Source: Aquimonas sp964586455
Lineage (GTDB): Bacteria; Pseudomonadota; Gammaproteobacteria; Xanthomonadales; Xanthomonadaceae
Reading direction: 5' to 3'
Length of the DNA: 64,000 nucleotides
Assembly: GCA_964586455.1 (NCBI GenBank)
Contig: CAZPHV010000014.1
Location: 25,127-89,126 of the forward strand
The translations under genes were made by a program, and so were the position numbers. Shown here piece after piece: positions 37,301 through 46,016 of this stretch; the first letter of the stretch is position 1, and each line of letters starts with the position of its first letter. Below the pieces are notes generated by a model that searched no databases, had not been told where the DNA came from, and was given only the letters and a program-made list of their open reading frames with translations.

Positions 37301-37339
37301 GCGGGGCGGCGCTTCCGGGCGTCGCCCCGCTGCATTTTT
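37301..37339 (+). terminator. Rho-independent terminator of marR gene
   Basis: The arms at 37301-37312 (GCGGGGCGGCGC) and 37319-37330 (GCGTCGCCCCGC) pair over 12 bp with one wobble and a 6-nt loop. The T-rich run GCATTTTTG follows at 37332-37340. It lies about 50 bases after the marR stop. Confidence 0.85.
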
Positions 37340-37445
37340 GGCGCCGAAACCAAGGTCGATGCCGCTGTACTGTTCACCCAGATGTGTTTCGTCGAGCCTG
37401 CAGGCTCTCGTGGGCGGCAGATTTCGTTCGGCGAAATTCCAAAAA

Positions 37446-37841
37446 TCAGCCGTCGCCCAGCATCCATCGAACGAAGTTCAGCGAAGCGATCCCGACGATG
37501 ATGAGCAGCAGGGCGAGGCGCACCTTGCTCGCCGTCGAGACACGTTTTTTTGCAAATGTCAACGGGCTATCGTGACCACCAAGGGCCAAGGTTGACCCTC
37601 CGCGCTCAGTTTCCAGCAGTCCAGCGTCGGCCATGACCTGGCGGGCGCGAGTGATGTCATCGCCGTGAACGATCCAAAGCGATGACTCTGTCACATTGTT
37701 TTCGGAGAAGCTGAAGCTCCGGCGGCGGCTGCCCTTGTACGAGCGCGGCTGGCTCATGTGGGTCACGATGCCGTGCTCGGCCAGCAGTCTGGCCACGCCT
37801 TCGACGTTCTCAAGGCGACGCGAACGGAAGATCTGGCGCAT
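37446..37841 (-). CDS. DUF2007-like 'pathogenicity-like' protein with C-terminal membrane anchor
   Basis: A 131-residue protein of the kind annotated in Xanthomonas and relatives as pathogenicity-like. Residues 1-75 resemble the DUF2007 signal-transducing fold: RQIFRSRRLENVEGVARLLAEHGI, then SLWIVHGDDITRARQVMADAGLLE. A basic, Ser-rich loop (SYKGSRRRSFSFSENN) interrupts it. A single transmembrane helix lies at the C-terminus (VRLALLLIIVGIASLNFVRWML), so it is tail-anchored. The biological role is not established; the historical name should not be read as function. It lies 3 bases after tesB and is probably in one operon with it and the amidase. Confidence 0.75.
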   Translation of the reverse strand: MRQIFRSRRLENVEGVARLLAEHGIVTHMSQPRSYKGSRRRSFSFSENNVTESSLWIVHGDDITRARQVMADAGLLETERGGSTLALGGHDSPLTFAKKRVSTASKVRLALLLIIVGIASLNFVRWMLGDG

Positions 37842-37844
37842 GAA

Positions 37845-38714
37845 TCAGCCCTCCTTGTCGACGAGTCGGATCAGACCTTCCTGGGCGGTGGAGGCTACCA
37901 GTACACCCTCGCGAGTATAGAAGCTGCCACGCGCCAGGCCTCGCGCGCTGTGTGCACTGGGGCTGTCGCAGGAATACAGCAGCCATTGGTCCGCGCGAAA
38001 GGGCCGGTGGAACCACATCGCGTGATCCAGGCTGGCCATGTGCATGTCGCGCGACAGGTAGGACAAGCCGTGCGGAAAGGTGCTGGTGCCGATCAGATGA
38101 AAATCGGACACATAGGCTAGCAGGCTGCGATGCAGGATCGGGTCATCCGGAATGGTATCCATCAGCCGCACCCAGACCTGGTTGTAGGGCGGGCGCTTGG
38201 CCGGATGCAGCTCATCGCGGGGATACACCGAGCGGAATTCGAAGGGGCCGGTCCGGGTCAGCCAGCGCTGGGTGATGGCCGGCAGCTGTGCCAGCGACTC
38301 CGCGGAAATCTGCGATGGCGGCTCGATGTCTTCGGGCTTGGGCACATCCGGCGCCGAGATCTGGTGACTCATCCCGTTCTCGGGCCGGTGAAAGCTCGCC
38401 GAGGCGACGAAGATCGGCTGGCCGTGCTGGATCGCGGTGACCCGGCGCACCGAAAAGCTGCCGCCATCACGCGAGTTCTCGACCTGGTAGACGATCGGAT
38501 GCTCAACGTCACCGGCGCGCAGGAAGTAGGCGTGCAGCGAGTGCAGGGCGCGCTCGGCGGTGACGGTCTGTTGAGCCGCGGACATCGCCTGTCCCAGCAC
38601 TTGGCCGCCAAACACGCGACGGGTGCCGATATCGCGGCTCTCGCCGCGGAACAGGTTGACTTCAAGGCGCTCCAAGCGGAGCAGGTCGATCAGTTCCGAG
38701 ACCAGGGGATGCAT
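37845..38714 (-). CDS. tesB: Acyl-CoA thioesterase II
   Basis: A 289-residue double hotdog thioesterase that hydrolyses medium and long-chain acyl-CoA. The first hotdog contains NLFRGESRDIGTRRVFGGQV and LGQAMSAAQQTV. The second contains the catalytic-site stretch LAYVSDFHLIGTS, with the Asp of YVSDF, then ASLDHAMWFHRPF and the end RGSFYTREGVLVASTAQEGL. Length is standard for TesB. ATG 38714 is used; an upstream in-frame extension is Cys/Arg/Pro-rich. It is flanked in the same direction by the amidase upstream and the DUF2007-like gene downstream. Confidence 0.95.
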   Translation of the reverse strand: MHPLVSELIDLLRLERLEVNLFRGESRDIGTRRVFGGQVLGQAMSAAQQTVTAERALHSLHAYFLRAGDVEHPIVYQVENSRDGGSFSVRRVTAIQHGQPIFVASASFHRPENGMSHQISAPDVPKPEDIEPPSQISAESLAQLPAITQRWLTRTGPFEFRSVYPRDELHPAKRPPYNQVWVRLMDTIPDDPILHRSLLAYVSDFHLIGTSTFPHGLSYLSRDMHMASLDHAMWFHRPFRADQWLLYSCDSPSAHSARGLARGSFYTREGVLVASTAQEGLIRLVDKEG

Positions 38715-38772
38715 GGGGCGTGCTGCAGGGGGAGGGGCCGCGGAGTATACGACCGCCGTCCCGAGCGCCTGC

Positions 38773-39366
38773 TCAGCCCGCCTCGACTGGGCTTGCGATC
38801 CGACGCAGCGGCAGGTCCAGCAGCACATCATCCCAAGGAAACTGCGGGCCGGGATCGCGCTTGCGGAACACCTGGCGATCGGGATCGTCGCTGGCCGGTA
38901 CCTGCTCGGTGTCGAGATCCTCGTGGCCCGCGATCTCGCGCAGGTTCGGCAGCTCGCGCTGCAGCTTCAACAGCAGCGCGCGCAGCGCGGCGATCTGCGC
39001 GGCGGGGTAGGGCTCGTCCATCTGCTGGCTGCCACTGGCCAGCCAGTCGGGAAAGCGCCCGCGATTGATCAGCTCGATGCCGAGTGAGCGCGCATTGTGT
39101 CCACGCACATGGTGGGCGACCCGATCCAGCGGCACCCAGACATGCACCTGGCCATCGCGATCGATATAGAAATGTCCGCTGTTGCCGGTGCCGCTGGCGT
39201 ACAGCACGCGCTCGCCGGCAACGCGGGCATCGGCGAGCTCGGGCAGCTCGGTGCAGTGGATCACCACCAGCTCGATGGCCTCGATCGGGCGCGCATCCAA
39301 GCGCTCGACGTAAGCCAGCGGTGCGACGCTGTAGGACGAGTCAAGCGGCGGTAGATCAGGCGTCAT
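38773..39366 (-). CDS. N-acetylmuramoyl-L-alanine amidase, Amidase_2 family
   Basis: A 197-residue zinc amidase that cleaves the bond between muramic acid and the peptide stem. The zinc ligands and neighbours are recognisable: IELVVIHCTELPEL near residue 35, SGHFYIDRDGQVHVWVPLDRVAHHVRGHN at about 64-92, and AGHEDLDTEQVPASDDPD with DPGPQFPW near the C-terminus. It has no signal peptide, so a cytoplasmic AmpD-like role in recycling anhydro-muropeptides is possible, but I do not assign the name. It is first in a run with tesB, and divergent from the hydrolase at 39465 with about 98 bases between. Confidence 0.88.
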   Translation of the reverse strand: MTPDLPPLDSSYSVAPLAYVERLDARPIEAIELVVIHCTELPELADARVAGERVLYASGTGNSGHFYIDRDGQVHVWVPLDRVAHHVRGHNARSLGIELINRGRFPDWLASGSQQMDEPYPAAQIAALRALLLKLQRELPNLREIAGHEDLDTEQVPASDDPDRQVFRKRDPGPQFPWDDVLLDLPLRRIASPVEAG

Positions 39367-39464
39367 CGAGGTCGCGCCAGTCAGCGTTCCGGGAGGCTGG
39401 AAACGGCCTGCATGCTACCATCCGCGCCCGTTTTGGAAGCCCGCCGCAGGGCGCTGGAATCTGC

Positions 39465-39995
39465 ATGAGCCCTCGCGGCCACGTCATCCTCTCGCACGGC
39501 CTCGAGAGCGGCCCGCAGGCCACCAAGGTCACGGCCCTGGCTGCTGCTGCCGAGTCGCTGGGCTGGTCCAGCGAGCGCCCGGACTACCTCGACCTTGATG
39601 CCACCCGCGACCTCAAGCGCGTGCCTGATCGGCTGGCGCGACTGCTTGATCACTGCCGTGCGGCAGTTGCGGACAGGCGCGGCCCGCTAGTGCTGGCGGG
39701 TTCCAGCATGGGAGCGTTCATCTCCGCGCTGGCCTCGCTGGAGGTCGAAGTGAGGGGGCTGTTCCTGCTGGCGCCACCGGTGCGCATCGAGGGCTATCGA
39801 GATCTCGATGCTGCGCGTGTACCGACTTCGATCCTGCACGGCTGGCGCGATGAGTTGATTCCCGCAGCCGAGGTCGTGGCCTGGGCGGCCCCACGCTGCG
39901 ACGAACTCAGTTTGGTCGACGATAGCCATCGCCTCGCTGATCACGTCGACTACGGCGCCGAGGCCTTCGCCCGCTTTCTGGTGCGCCTGTCATGA
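39465..39995 (+). CDS. Small alpha/beta hydrolase (YqiA/YcfP-like)
   Basis: A 176-residue alpha/beta hydrolase with an early oxyanion motif ILSHGLESGPQATKV. The nucleophile elbow LAGSSMGAFISAL has its Ser at about residue 80. The acid lies in ILHGWRDELIP and the histidine in VDDSHRLADH. The size fits small RBBP9/YqiA-type esterases; the substrate is unknown. Its stop overlaps the start of rlmKL (ATGA at 39992-39995), so the two are translationally coupled, though no functional link is known to me. ATG 39465 is the first start in the hydrolase frame with family-like sequence. Confidence 0.85.
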   Translation: MSPRGHVILSHGLESGPQATKVTALAAAAESLGWSSERPDYLDLDATRDLKRVPDRLARLLDHCRAAVADRRGPLVLAGSSMGAFISALASLEVEVRGLFLLAPPVRIEGYRDLDAARVPTSILHGWRDELIPAAEVVAWAAPRCDELSLVDDSHRLADHVDYGAEAFARFLVRLS

Positions 39996-42148
39996 GTGAC
40001 ATCGATATTCGCCGCTGTTTCGCAACCTGCCCCAAGGGTCTGGAATATCTGCTGGTTGATGAGCTGAAGGCGCTGGGCGCCGATGCCGTGCGCGAAGCGC
40101 TTGCTGGCGTCTACTTCGAAGGCCCGCTGGCGATCGCCTACCGCGCCTGCCTGTGGTCGCGTCTGGCCAGCCGCATCCTGCTGCCGATCGCCGAGTTCCC
40201 CTGTGCCGACGAAGAAGCCCTCTACAGCGGCGTGCAGGCCATCGACTGGAGCCAGCACCTGCGCTGCGACGGCACGCTGGCCGTGGATGCCAGCCTGGTG
40301 CAGTCGCAGCTCAAGCACGGCCGCTACGCCGAACAGAAGACCAAGGACGCGATCGTCGACCAGTTCCGTCAGGCCAGCGGTGAGCGGCCCTCGGTCGACA
40401 CCGACCAGCCGGATGTCCGCATCAACCTGCATGTGAAGCGCGACCGCGCGACCGTCTCGATCGACCTGTCCGGCGATGCCCTGCATCGGCGCGGCTGGCG
40501 ACTGGAACAGGGCGCTGCGCCGATCAAGGAAAACCTGGCCTGCGCAGTGCTGATCCGCGCCGGTTGGCCGCAGCGCATGCAGTCGGACGCGGCCCTGTTC
40601 GATCCGCTCTGCGGCAGCGGCACCCTGCTGATCGAAGGTGCGCGCATGGCAGGCGATATCGCCCCCGGGCTGGAGCGCGACTACTACGGTTTCCTGGGCT
40701 GGCTGGGTTTTGACGGCGCGCTCTGGCAGAGCCTGCTGGACGAGGCCCGTGAGCGCGCGCGAATCGGCCGGGAGTCGCTATCGCTGCGCTTCTTCGGCTC
40801 GGATGCAGACCGCCGCGTGATCGAAGCCGCGCGTGCCAATGCTTCAGTGGCGGGCGTGTCGGCCTTCATGCGGTTTGAGGTGCGCGCGCTGGAAGACATC
40901 AGCGAGGCGCCGGCGCCGACGGGTCTGGTGGTGAGCAATCCGCCGTATGACCAGCGCCTGGCGGCAGACCCCGGCCTGTATCGAGCGCTGGGTGCCCTGC
41001 TGCGTGGGCCGTGCCGTGCCTGGGCGGCGGGCTTTATCGTCGCCGACGAAGCGCCCGGCCAAGCGATCGGCCTGCGCGCGGAGAAGCGCTATGCGCTCTA
41101 CAACGGGCTGATCGCCTGTTCGCTGCTGCGCTTCGCGCCGGTGGCCGAGCAGCCTGAGCGTGCGCCATTGCTGCCTAAAGAGCTGAGCCCGGGCGCCGAG
41201 ATGGTCGCCAACCGGCTGCGCAAGAACCTGAAGAAACTGAAGCCCTGGCTGCAGCGAGAAGGCGTGAGCTGCTACCGCGCCTACGACGCCGACCTGCCCG
41301 AGTATTCGGCCGCAGTCGATGTCTACACCGCCGCGGCGGATGCGCCCGCCGAAGACCGCGGCCTGTGGCTGCACGTGCAGGAGTACCAGGCACCGCGCGA
41401 CATTCCTGAGGAGACCACCCGCCGCCGCCTGTCCGAGCTGCTGCTGGCGGCGATGGCGGTGTTCGAACTGCCGCGCGCGCGGGTCTCGCTGAAGACCCGC
41501 GCGCCGCAGACGCGGGCGACGCGCTACCAGAAGCAGGACGCACGCGGTCACTGGCTGCCGGTGGAAGAGGACGGCCTGAAGCTGCAGGTCAACCTGTTCG
41601 ACTATCTGGACACCGGTCTGTTTCTCGACCACCGCCCGGCGCGGCGGATGATTCGCGAGCAGGCCCGCGGCAAGCGCCTGCTCAACCTGTTCTGCTACAC
41701 CGGCGTGGTCAGCGTGCATGCGGCCGCCGGCGGCGCCGCGGCCACCACCAGCGTCGATCTGTCGGCGACCTATCTGGAGTGGGCGGCGCGCAATCTGGCC
41801 ATGAACGGCTACACCGGCGAGCGTCATCGGCTGATCCAGGCGGACGTGCTTTCCTGGCTGGGCCAGAATCGCGAGCGCTTCGAGCTGATCTTCTGCGACC
41901 CGCCGACCTTCTCGAACTCGGCACGCGCGGCCGACTTCGACATGCAGCGCGATCACGCGCGTCTGATCCGCCTGTGCATGGATCGGCTGGCGCCAGGCGG
42001 TCAACTGCTGTTCTCGAACAACTTCCGTCGCTTCCGCATGGATGCCGACATCGAGGCCGATTTCCAGGTCGAAGAAATCGGCGCAGCCTCGGTGCCGCCA
42101 GACTTCGCGCGCGATCTGAAGATCCATCGCGCGTTCTGGATTCGCTGA
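39992..42148 (+). CDS. rlmKL: Bifunctional 23S rRNA methyltransferase RlmKL
   Basis: A 718-residue fusion enzyme that makes m2G2445 (RlmL half) and m7G2069 (RlmK half) in 23S rRNA. The THUMP RNA-binding domain is at about 45-155. The RlmL methyltransferase follows with DPLCGSGTLLIEGARMA near residue 205 and the NPPY motif at about 316-319. The RlmK half has FLDHRPARRMIREQARGKRLLNLFCYTG near residue 545, then VDLSATYLEWAARNLAMNG and FCDPPTFSNS near residue 634. Length and order match the enterobacterial fusion. It is coupled to the hydrolase upstream by ATGA. Confidence 0.97.
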   Translation: MSDIDIRRCFATCPKGLEYLLVDELKALGADAVREALAGVYFEGPLAIAYRACLWSRLASRILLPIAEFPCADEEALYSGVQAIDWSQHLRCDGTLAVDASLVQSQLKHGRYAEQKTKDAIVDQFRQASGERPSVDTDQPDVRINLHVKRDRATVSIDLSGDALHRRGWRLEQGAAPIKENLACAVLIRAGWPQRMQSDAALFDPLCGSGTLLIEGARMAGDIAPGLERDYYGFLGWLGFDGALWQSLLDEARERARIGRESLSLRFFGSDADRRVIEAARANASVAGVSAFMRFEVRALEDISEAPAPTGLVVSNPPYDQRLAADPGLYRALGALLRGPCRAWAAGFIVADEAPGQAIGLRAEKRYALYNGLIACSLLRFAPVAEQPERAPLLPKELSPGAEMVANRLRKNLKKLKPWLQREGVSCYRAYDADLPEYSAAVDVYTAAADAPAEDRGLWLHVQEYQAPRDIPEETTRRRLSELLLAAMAVFELPRARVSLKTRAPQTRATRYQKQDARGHWLPVEEDGLKLQVNLFDYLDTGLFLDHRPARRMIREQARGKRLLNLFCYTGVVSVHAAAGGAAATTSVDLSATYLEWAARNLAMNGYTGERHRLIQADVLSWLGQNRERFELIFCDPPTFSNSARAADFDMQRDHARLIRLCMDRLAPGGQLLFSNNFRRFRMDADIEADFQVEEIGAASVPPDFARDLKIHRAFWIR

Positions 42149-42251
42149 CAGCGCCGGGGTGGCCGTGGCGGCCGTCGTAACCCATCGGTCATACTCGGCG
42201 CCCGGCTTGGCCCAGGGACAGGGCGGCCGTCGCAATCAGGGGAGGAGATCG

Positions 42252-42866
42252 ATGTCCAATCAGCGCCATACACCCTCGCGCGGTCCTGCGCGCACCGGCC
42301 ACTGGACGTTCTTCCGGCAGTGGCTGCGCAATCCTCTGGCGACGGCGGCGATATCCCCGTCCGGAGCGCAGCTGGCGCGGCTGATGCTGGCTGAGCTGCC
42401 GGCCGGCGCGCGGCGTGTGATTGAACTGGGCGGCGGCACCGGCGTGTTCACTGCGGCCCTGCTGAACCACGGCATTCGCGATTCGGACCTGATGGTCGTC
42501 GAGCTCAACGAGGAGTTGCATCAGCACCTGCTGCAGCGCTTTCCTGGCGCCCATGTCGCCTGTGGCGATGCGCGTGAGTTGTCCGAACTGGCCCAGCGCA
42601 GCGGGTTCGCAGAGGACGGCCTCGCAGACGCCGTAGTCTCGGGCCTGGGGTTGCTGTCGATGAGCCGCAGCACCCAGCAGGCGATCGTCGCGTCGGCCTT
42701 TGAATGCATGCGCCCGGGCGGTTGCTTCATCCAGTTCACCTACGGGCCGACCTGCCCGGTCGGACGTGAGGTGCAGCGCGCGCTCGGCCTGCAGGTCAAG
42801 CGCGCGGGTGTGGCGCTGTGGAACGTGCCGCCGGCGACCGTGTACGTGTTCACTCGCGACGGCTGA
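42252..42866 (+). CDS. Class I SAM-dependent methyltransferase (phospholipid N-methyltransferase-like)
   Basis: A 204-residue methyltransferase. Residues 16-35 contain FFRQWLRNPLATAAISPSG, an opening typical of phospholipid N-methyltransferase (PmtA-type) proteins. The SAM motif I is VIELGGGTGVFTAALL near residue 58, followed by LMVVELNEELHQHL and VACGDAREL. A hydrophobic-aromatic end (FIQFTYGPTCPVGREV) is also family-like. If it is PmtA-like, it would methylate phosphatidylethanolamine, but short forms of this family have other or unknown substrates. A very strong ribosome site GGAGGAG lies just before ATG 42252. Confidence 0.8.
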   Translation: MSNQRHTPSRGPARTGHWTFFRQWLRNPLATAAISPSGAQLARLMLAELPAGARRVIELGGGTGVFTAALLNHGIRDSDLMVVELNEELHQHLLQRFPGAHVACGDARELSELAQRSGFAEDGLADAVVSGLGLLSMSRSTQQAIVASAFECMRPGGCFIQFTYGPTCPVGREVQRALGLQVKRAGVALWNVPPATVYVFTRDG

Positions 42867-42951
42867 TGCGAACGCCTTCCGCGCGCGCCCGCTCATCGTT
42901 GTGGACTTGACGCACGGACTGGTCTGGCGCTTGCAGGCAGGCTTCTCGACC

Positions 42952-45900
42952 ATGCGCGCTATCGCTATCGCTCTCGCCGCCGCCGGATTGCTTGCCATGC
43001 TGCTTGGCTTGCTGGCGCCGACGCCATCGCTACGCGCGCAGGAGGGGGGCGTCGACGCGTCTGGGCGGGCCTCAGCGGGTCCACCTGCAGCAGCACTGCA
43101 TGAACTGGCCCGACGCATCTGGACCACCCGCGAAGGCCTGCCGCACAACTCGATCAATGCGCTGGCGCAGACCGCCGACGGCTACCTCTGGCTGGCTACC
43201 TGGGAAGGTGTGGCCCGCTACAACGGCCGTGAATTCCAGTTGTTCGGGCGCGAGCAACTGCCGCCGCTCGAAGATGTGGCCATGCGCAGCCTGCACCTTG
43301 ACCACGAGGGCGGGCTGTGGGTCGGCGGCGTGCGTGGTGATCTGCTGCGCTACCACCGCGGGGAGTGGAGTCGACTTGAGCCGGCGTCTTCCTTCGTCAA
43401 CGCACTGCTGCTGGATCGCGCCGGGCGGCTCTGGGTCGGCCAGGAGGGCGGTGGCCTGTTGCGCATCGATGCCGACGGCAGTCGCCACGCCTATGGACGC
43501 GACCAAGGCATGCTCGGCGACAGCGTGTTCGAGCTGGTCATGGACCCGGCCGGCCGCGTGTTCGCCGGCACCTCTGGCGGGCTGGTGCGCATCGAGGGCG
43601 AGCACGCCATCGAAGTCCGTTACACCGAGGACGGCGGCAACCCCGCGGTGCTGGGACTGAATCTCGATCGGCAGGGGCGGATTCTTCTGTCGACCGCACG
43701 CGGCGCTTTTCGCACCTTCACCTCCGACTACGCGAGCGGCTTCGAGCTGCTGCACCCGCAGCTGGGCGGTCGCGGCGTGTTCCGTATGGTCGAGGGGGCT
43801 GATGGCGCACTCTGGATCGGCTTGGCGGTCGATGGACTCGGCCGCCTGCTTGATGGCGAACTGCAGACCCTGGGCACCGCCGATGGCCTGCCCAACAGCC
43901 GCGTGCTGTCGCTGCTGCTCGATCAGGACGGCGCGCTGTGGACCGCCACCAATGGCGGCCTGATGCGGCTTGGCTCGGCGCCGTTCTCGACGCTGACCGA
44001 CGCGCAGGGCCTCAGTGACAACTTCGTGCGCGCGATCCTGCGCACGCGTGACGGTGCGCTGTGGATCGGCACCGGACGCGGCCTGAATGTGTGGAAGGAG
44101 GGCCGGCTACAGCCGCCGCTGGAGGACCCCCAGCTGGCAGGCGCCTCGGTGCTGAGTCTGGCCGAGGATCACGACGGCAGCCTGCTGGTGGGGACCTTCG
44201 ACCGTGGTGTGCTGCGTGTTCGCGACGGCCGCGTGGTGGAGACGATCAACACTCGCCGCGGGCTGGCGTACAACCAGGTCCGGGCGCTGGTGGTGGATCG
44301 CAAGGGCGCGCTGTGGATCGGCACCATCGCCGGGCTGGCGGTGCTGGAGGCGGGCGAGCAGAACGTCCGCAGGCTTGCGCCAGGCCCGGCCGGAGATTTC
44401 ATCAACACCCTGCGCGAGGACGCCGACGGTCGGATCTGGATCGGCACAACCCGCGGGCTGGATCGGGTGGTCGACCGCAGTCGTGTGGAAACGGGTGCCG
44501 CCCTGCCCGCTGACGCGCGTTCGGTGTTCGGTATCACCGCCGACAGCGAAGACGACGCGCTGTGGGTATCCAGCGACCGCGGCCTGATGCGCCTGCATCC
44601 GGGCAGCGGTCAACTGGATCTGATCGGCCCCCAGCAGGGTCTGCCGATCGAGAAAGTGTTCTACGCGCTGCAGGACGGCCAGGGACACCTTTGGCTTTCG
44701 AGCAATCGCGGCGCCGTGCGCATCCGCCGCGACGACGCGCTGGCGGTGCTCGGCGGCAGGCTGCCGAGGCTGTCCGCCGACCTGTTCGACGAATCCCACG
44801 GCATGGCCAGCAGCCAGTGCAACACCGGCAGCCCGCCGGCGGATCTCGATGCCGAAGGCAATGTCTGGATCGGCACCGCGATCGGCGCGATCCGTATTCG
44901 CCGCGAGCGTTTAGCTGAGCGCACGGCGCGTCCGCTGCCGACCGTGCTCGAGCGCGCCGCCGCCGAGGGCCGTGAACTGCCGCTGGATCGGCCCGCACGC
45001 CTGCCGCCGGGCACCAGTCGGGTCGACTTCAGTGTCGCCGGGCTCGGCTTCGTGATGCCCGAGCGCATCAGCTACCGCTATCGACTGGAGGGTTTCGACA
45101 CCGAGTGGGTGGAGCGCGGTCGTCTGCATGCCGTCGAGTACACCAATCTCGCCCCCGGGCAGTACCGCCTGCGCGCCCAGGCCACGTATGCGGGCACCGC
45201 CTGGGACTCACCCGAGGCGAGCTTCGAATTCGAGATTCTGCCGGCGCCCTGGCAGCGGCCATGGGTGCAGGCGCTGTTCGTTCTTCTGCTGATGGCCGCA
45301 GCCTTTGCGGTGTACCGAATGCGGGTGCGGGCACTGCGCACGCGCGCCGAAAGACTGCAGCGCGCGGTGGAAAAGAAGACTGCGGAGCTGCGCGCGTCGA
45401 CCGAGCGCCTGCTGGCGGCAGACGGCGACAAGACGCGTCTGATGGAACAGCTGCGCGAACAGGCCGAAGCCTTTGAGCGTCAGGCCCGCGAGGACGCGCT
45501 CACCGGCCTCGCCAATCGCCGCGCGTTTGACGAGACCGCCGCTCGGGAGTTCAGCCGCGCGCGTCGAATGGGAACGCCGCTGTGTCTGGCCATGATCGAC
45601 ATCGACACGTTCAAACGCGTCAATGACACCCACGGTCATGCCGCCGGCGATGAGGTGATCGTGCGTCTGGCGCAGCTGATGAAGCGCCAGTGTCGCGGCA
45701 TGGATGTGGTCGCGCGCTGGGGGGGCGAGGAGTTCGCCCTGCTGCTGCCGCAGGCCCAGCTACAGGATGCGCAAGGTGTGTGCGAGCGCTTGCGCGCGGC
45801 CTTCGCCGAAGAGCGCTTCGACAGCATCGATCCGCAGTTGCGTCTCACCATCAGCATCGGCCTTGCGTCGGAGGAAGGCGTCGCCACGCACGAGCAAATG

Positions 45901-45978
45901 CTGGTGCGTGCCGATGCGGCCCTTTATGCCGCGAAGCGGGGTGGCCGCAATCGCGTGGTGTTGTCGCTGGTCGAGTAG
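42952..45978 (+). CDS. Propeller-sensor diguanylate cyclase (Reg_prop, Y_Y_Y, GGDEF)
   Basis: A 1008-residue membrane protein expected to make c-di-GMP in response to a periplasmic signal. A signal-anchor is followed by two-component regulator propeller repeats from about 55 to 650 (LWLATWEGVARYNG, LWVGGVRGDLLRY, LWIGTGRGLNVW and others). A Y_Y_Y domain at about 685-765 contains RISYRYRLEGFDTEWVERG. A membrane helix is at about 768-786, then a coiled coil, then GGDEF from about 840. The active-site motif is intact (ARWGGEEFALLL). An RGMD I-site five residues before it suggests product inhibition. ATG 42952 starts the signal region. A paralogue lies at 56948. Confidence 0.93.
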   Translation: MRAIAIALAAAGLLAMLLGLLAPTPSLRAQEGGVDASGRASAGPPAAALHELARRIWTTREGLPHNSINALAQTADGYLWLATWEGVARYNGREFQLFGREQLPPLEDVAMRSLHLDHEGGLWVGGVRGDLLRYHRGEWSRLEPASSFVNALLLDRAGRLWVGQEGGGLLRIDADGSRHAYGRDQGMLGDSVFELVMDPAGRVFAGTSGGLVRIEGEHAIEVRYTEDGGNPAVLGLNLDRQGRILLSTARGAFRTFTSDYASGFELLHPQLGGRGVFRMVEGADGALWIGLAVDGLGRLLDGELQTLGTADGLPNSRVLSLLLDQDGALWTATNGGLMRLGSAPFSTLTDAQGLSDNFVRAILRTRDGALWIGTGRGLNVWKEGRLQPPLEDPQLAGASVLSLAEDHDGSLLVGTFDRGVLRVRDGRVVETINTRRGLAYNQVRALVVDRKGALWIGTIAGLAVLEAGEQNVRRLAPGPAGDFINTLREDADGRIWIGTTRGLDRVVDRSRVETGAALPADARSVFGITADSEDDALWVSSDRGLMRLHPGSGQLDLIGPQQGLPIEKVFYALQDGQGHLWLSSNRGAVRIRRDDALAVLGGRLPRLSADLFDESHGMASSQCNTGSPPADLDAEGNVWIGTAIGAIRIRRERLAERTARPLPTVLERAAAEGRELPLDRPARLPPGTSRVDFSVAGLGFVMPERISYRYRLEGFDTEWVERGRLHAVEYTNLAPGQYRLRAQATYAGTAWDSPEASFEFEILPAPWQRPWVQALFVLLLMAAAFAVYRMRVRALRTRAERLQRAVEKKTAELRASTERLLAADGDKTRLMEQLREQAEAFERQAREDALTGLANRRAFDETAAREFSRARRMGTPLCLAMIDIDTFKRVNDTHGHAAGDEVIVRLAQLMKRQCRGMDVVARWGGEEFALLLPQAQLQDAQGVCERLRAAFAEERFDSIDPQLRLTISIGLASEEGVATHEQMLVRADAALYAAKRGGRNRVVLSLVE

Positions 45979-46016
45979 GGCCGATCCTGCGGACGCAATT
46001 GGCTGCGGCGGTGGCT

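Noticed and set aside
40844..42235. A 463-codon open frame on the minus strand
   Set aside because: It is antisense to rlmKL and has the His/Arg/Gln-rich composition of a shadow.
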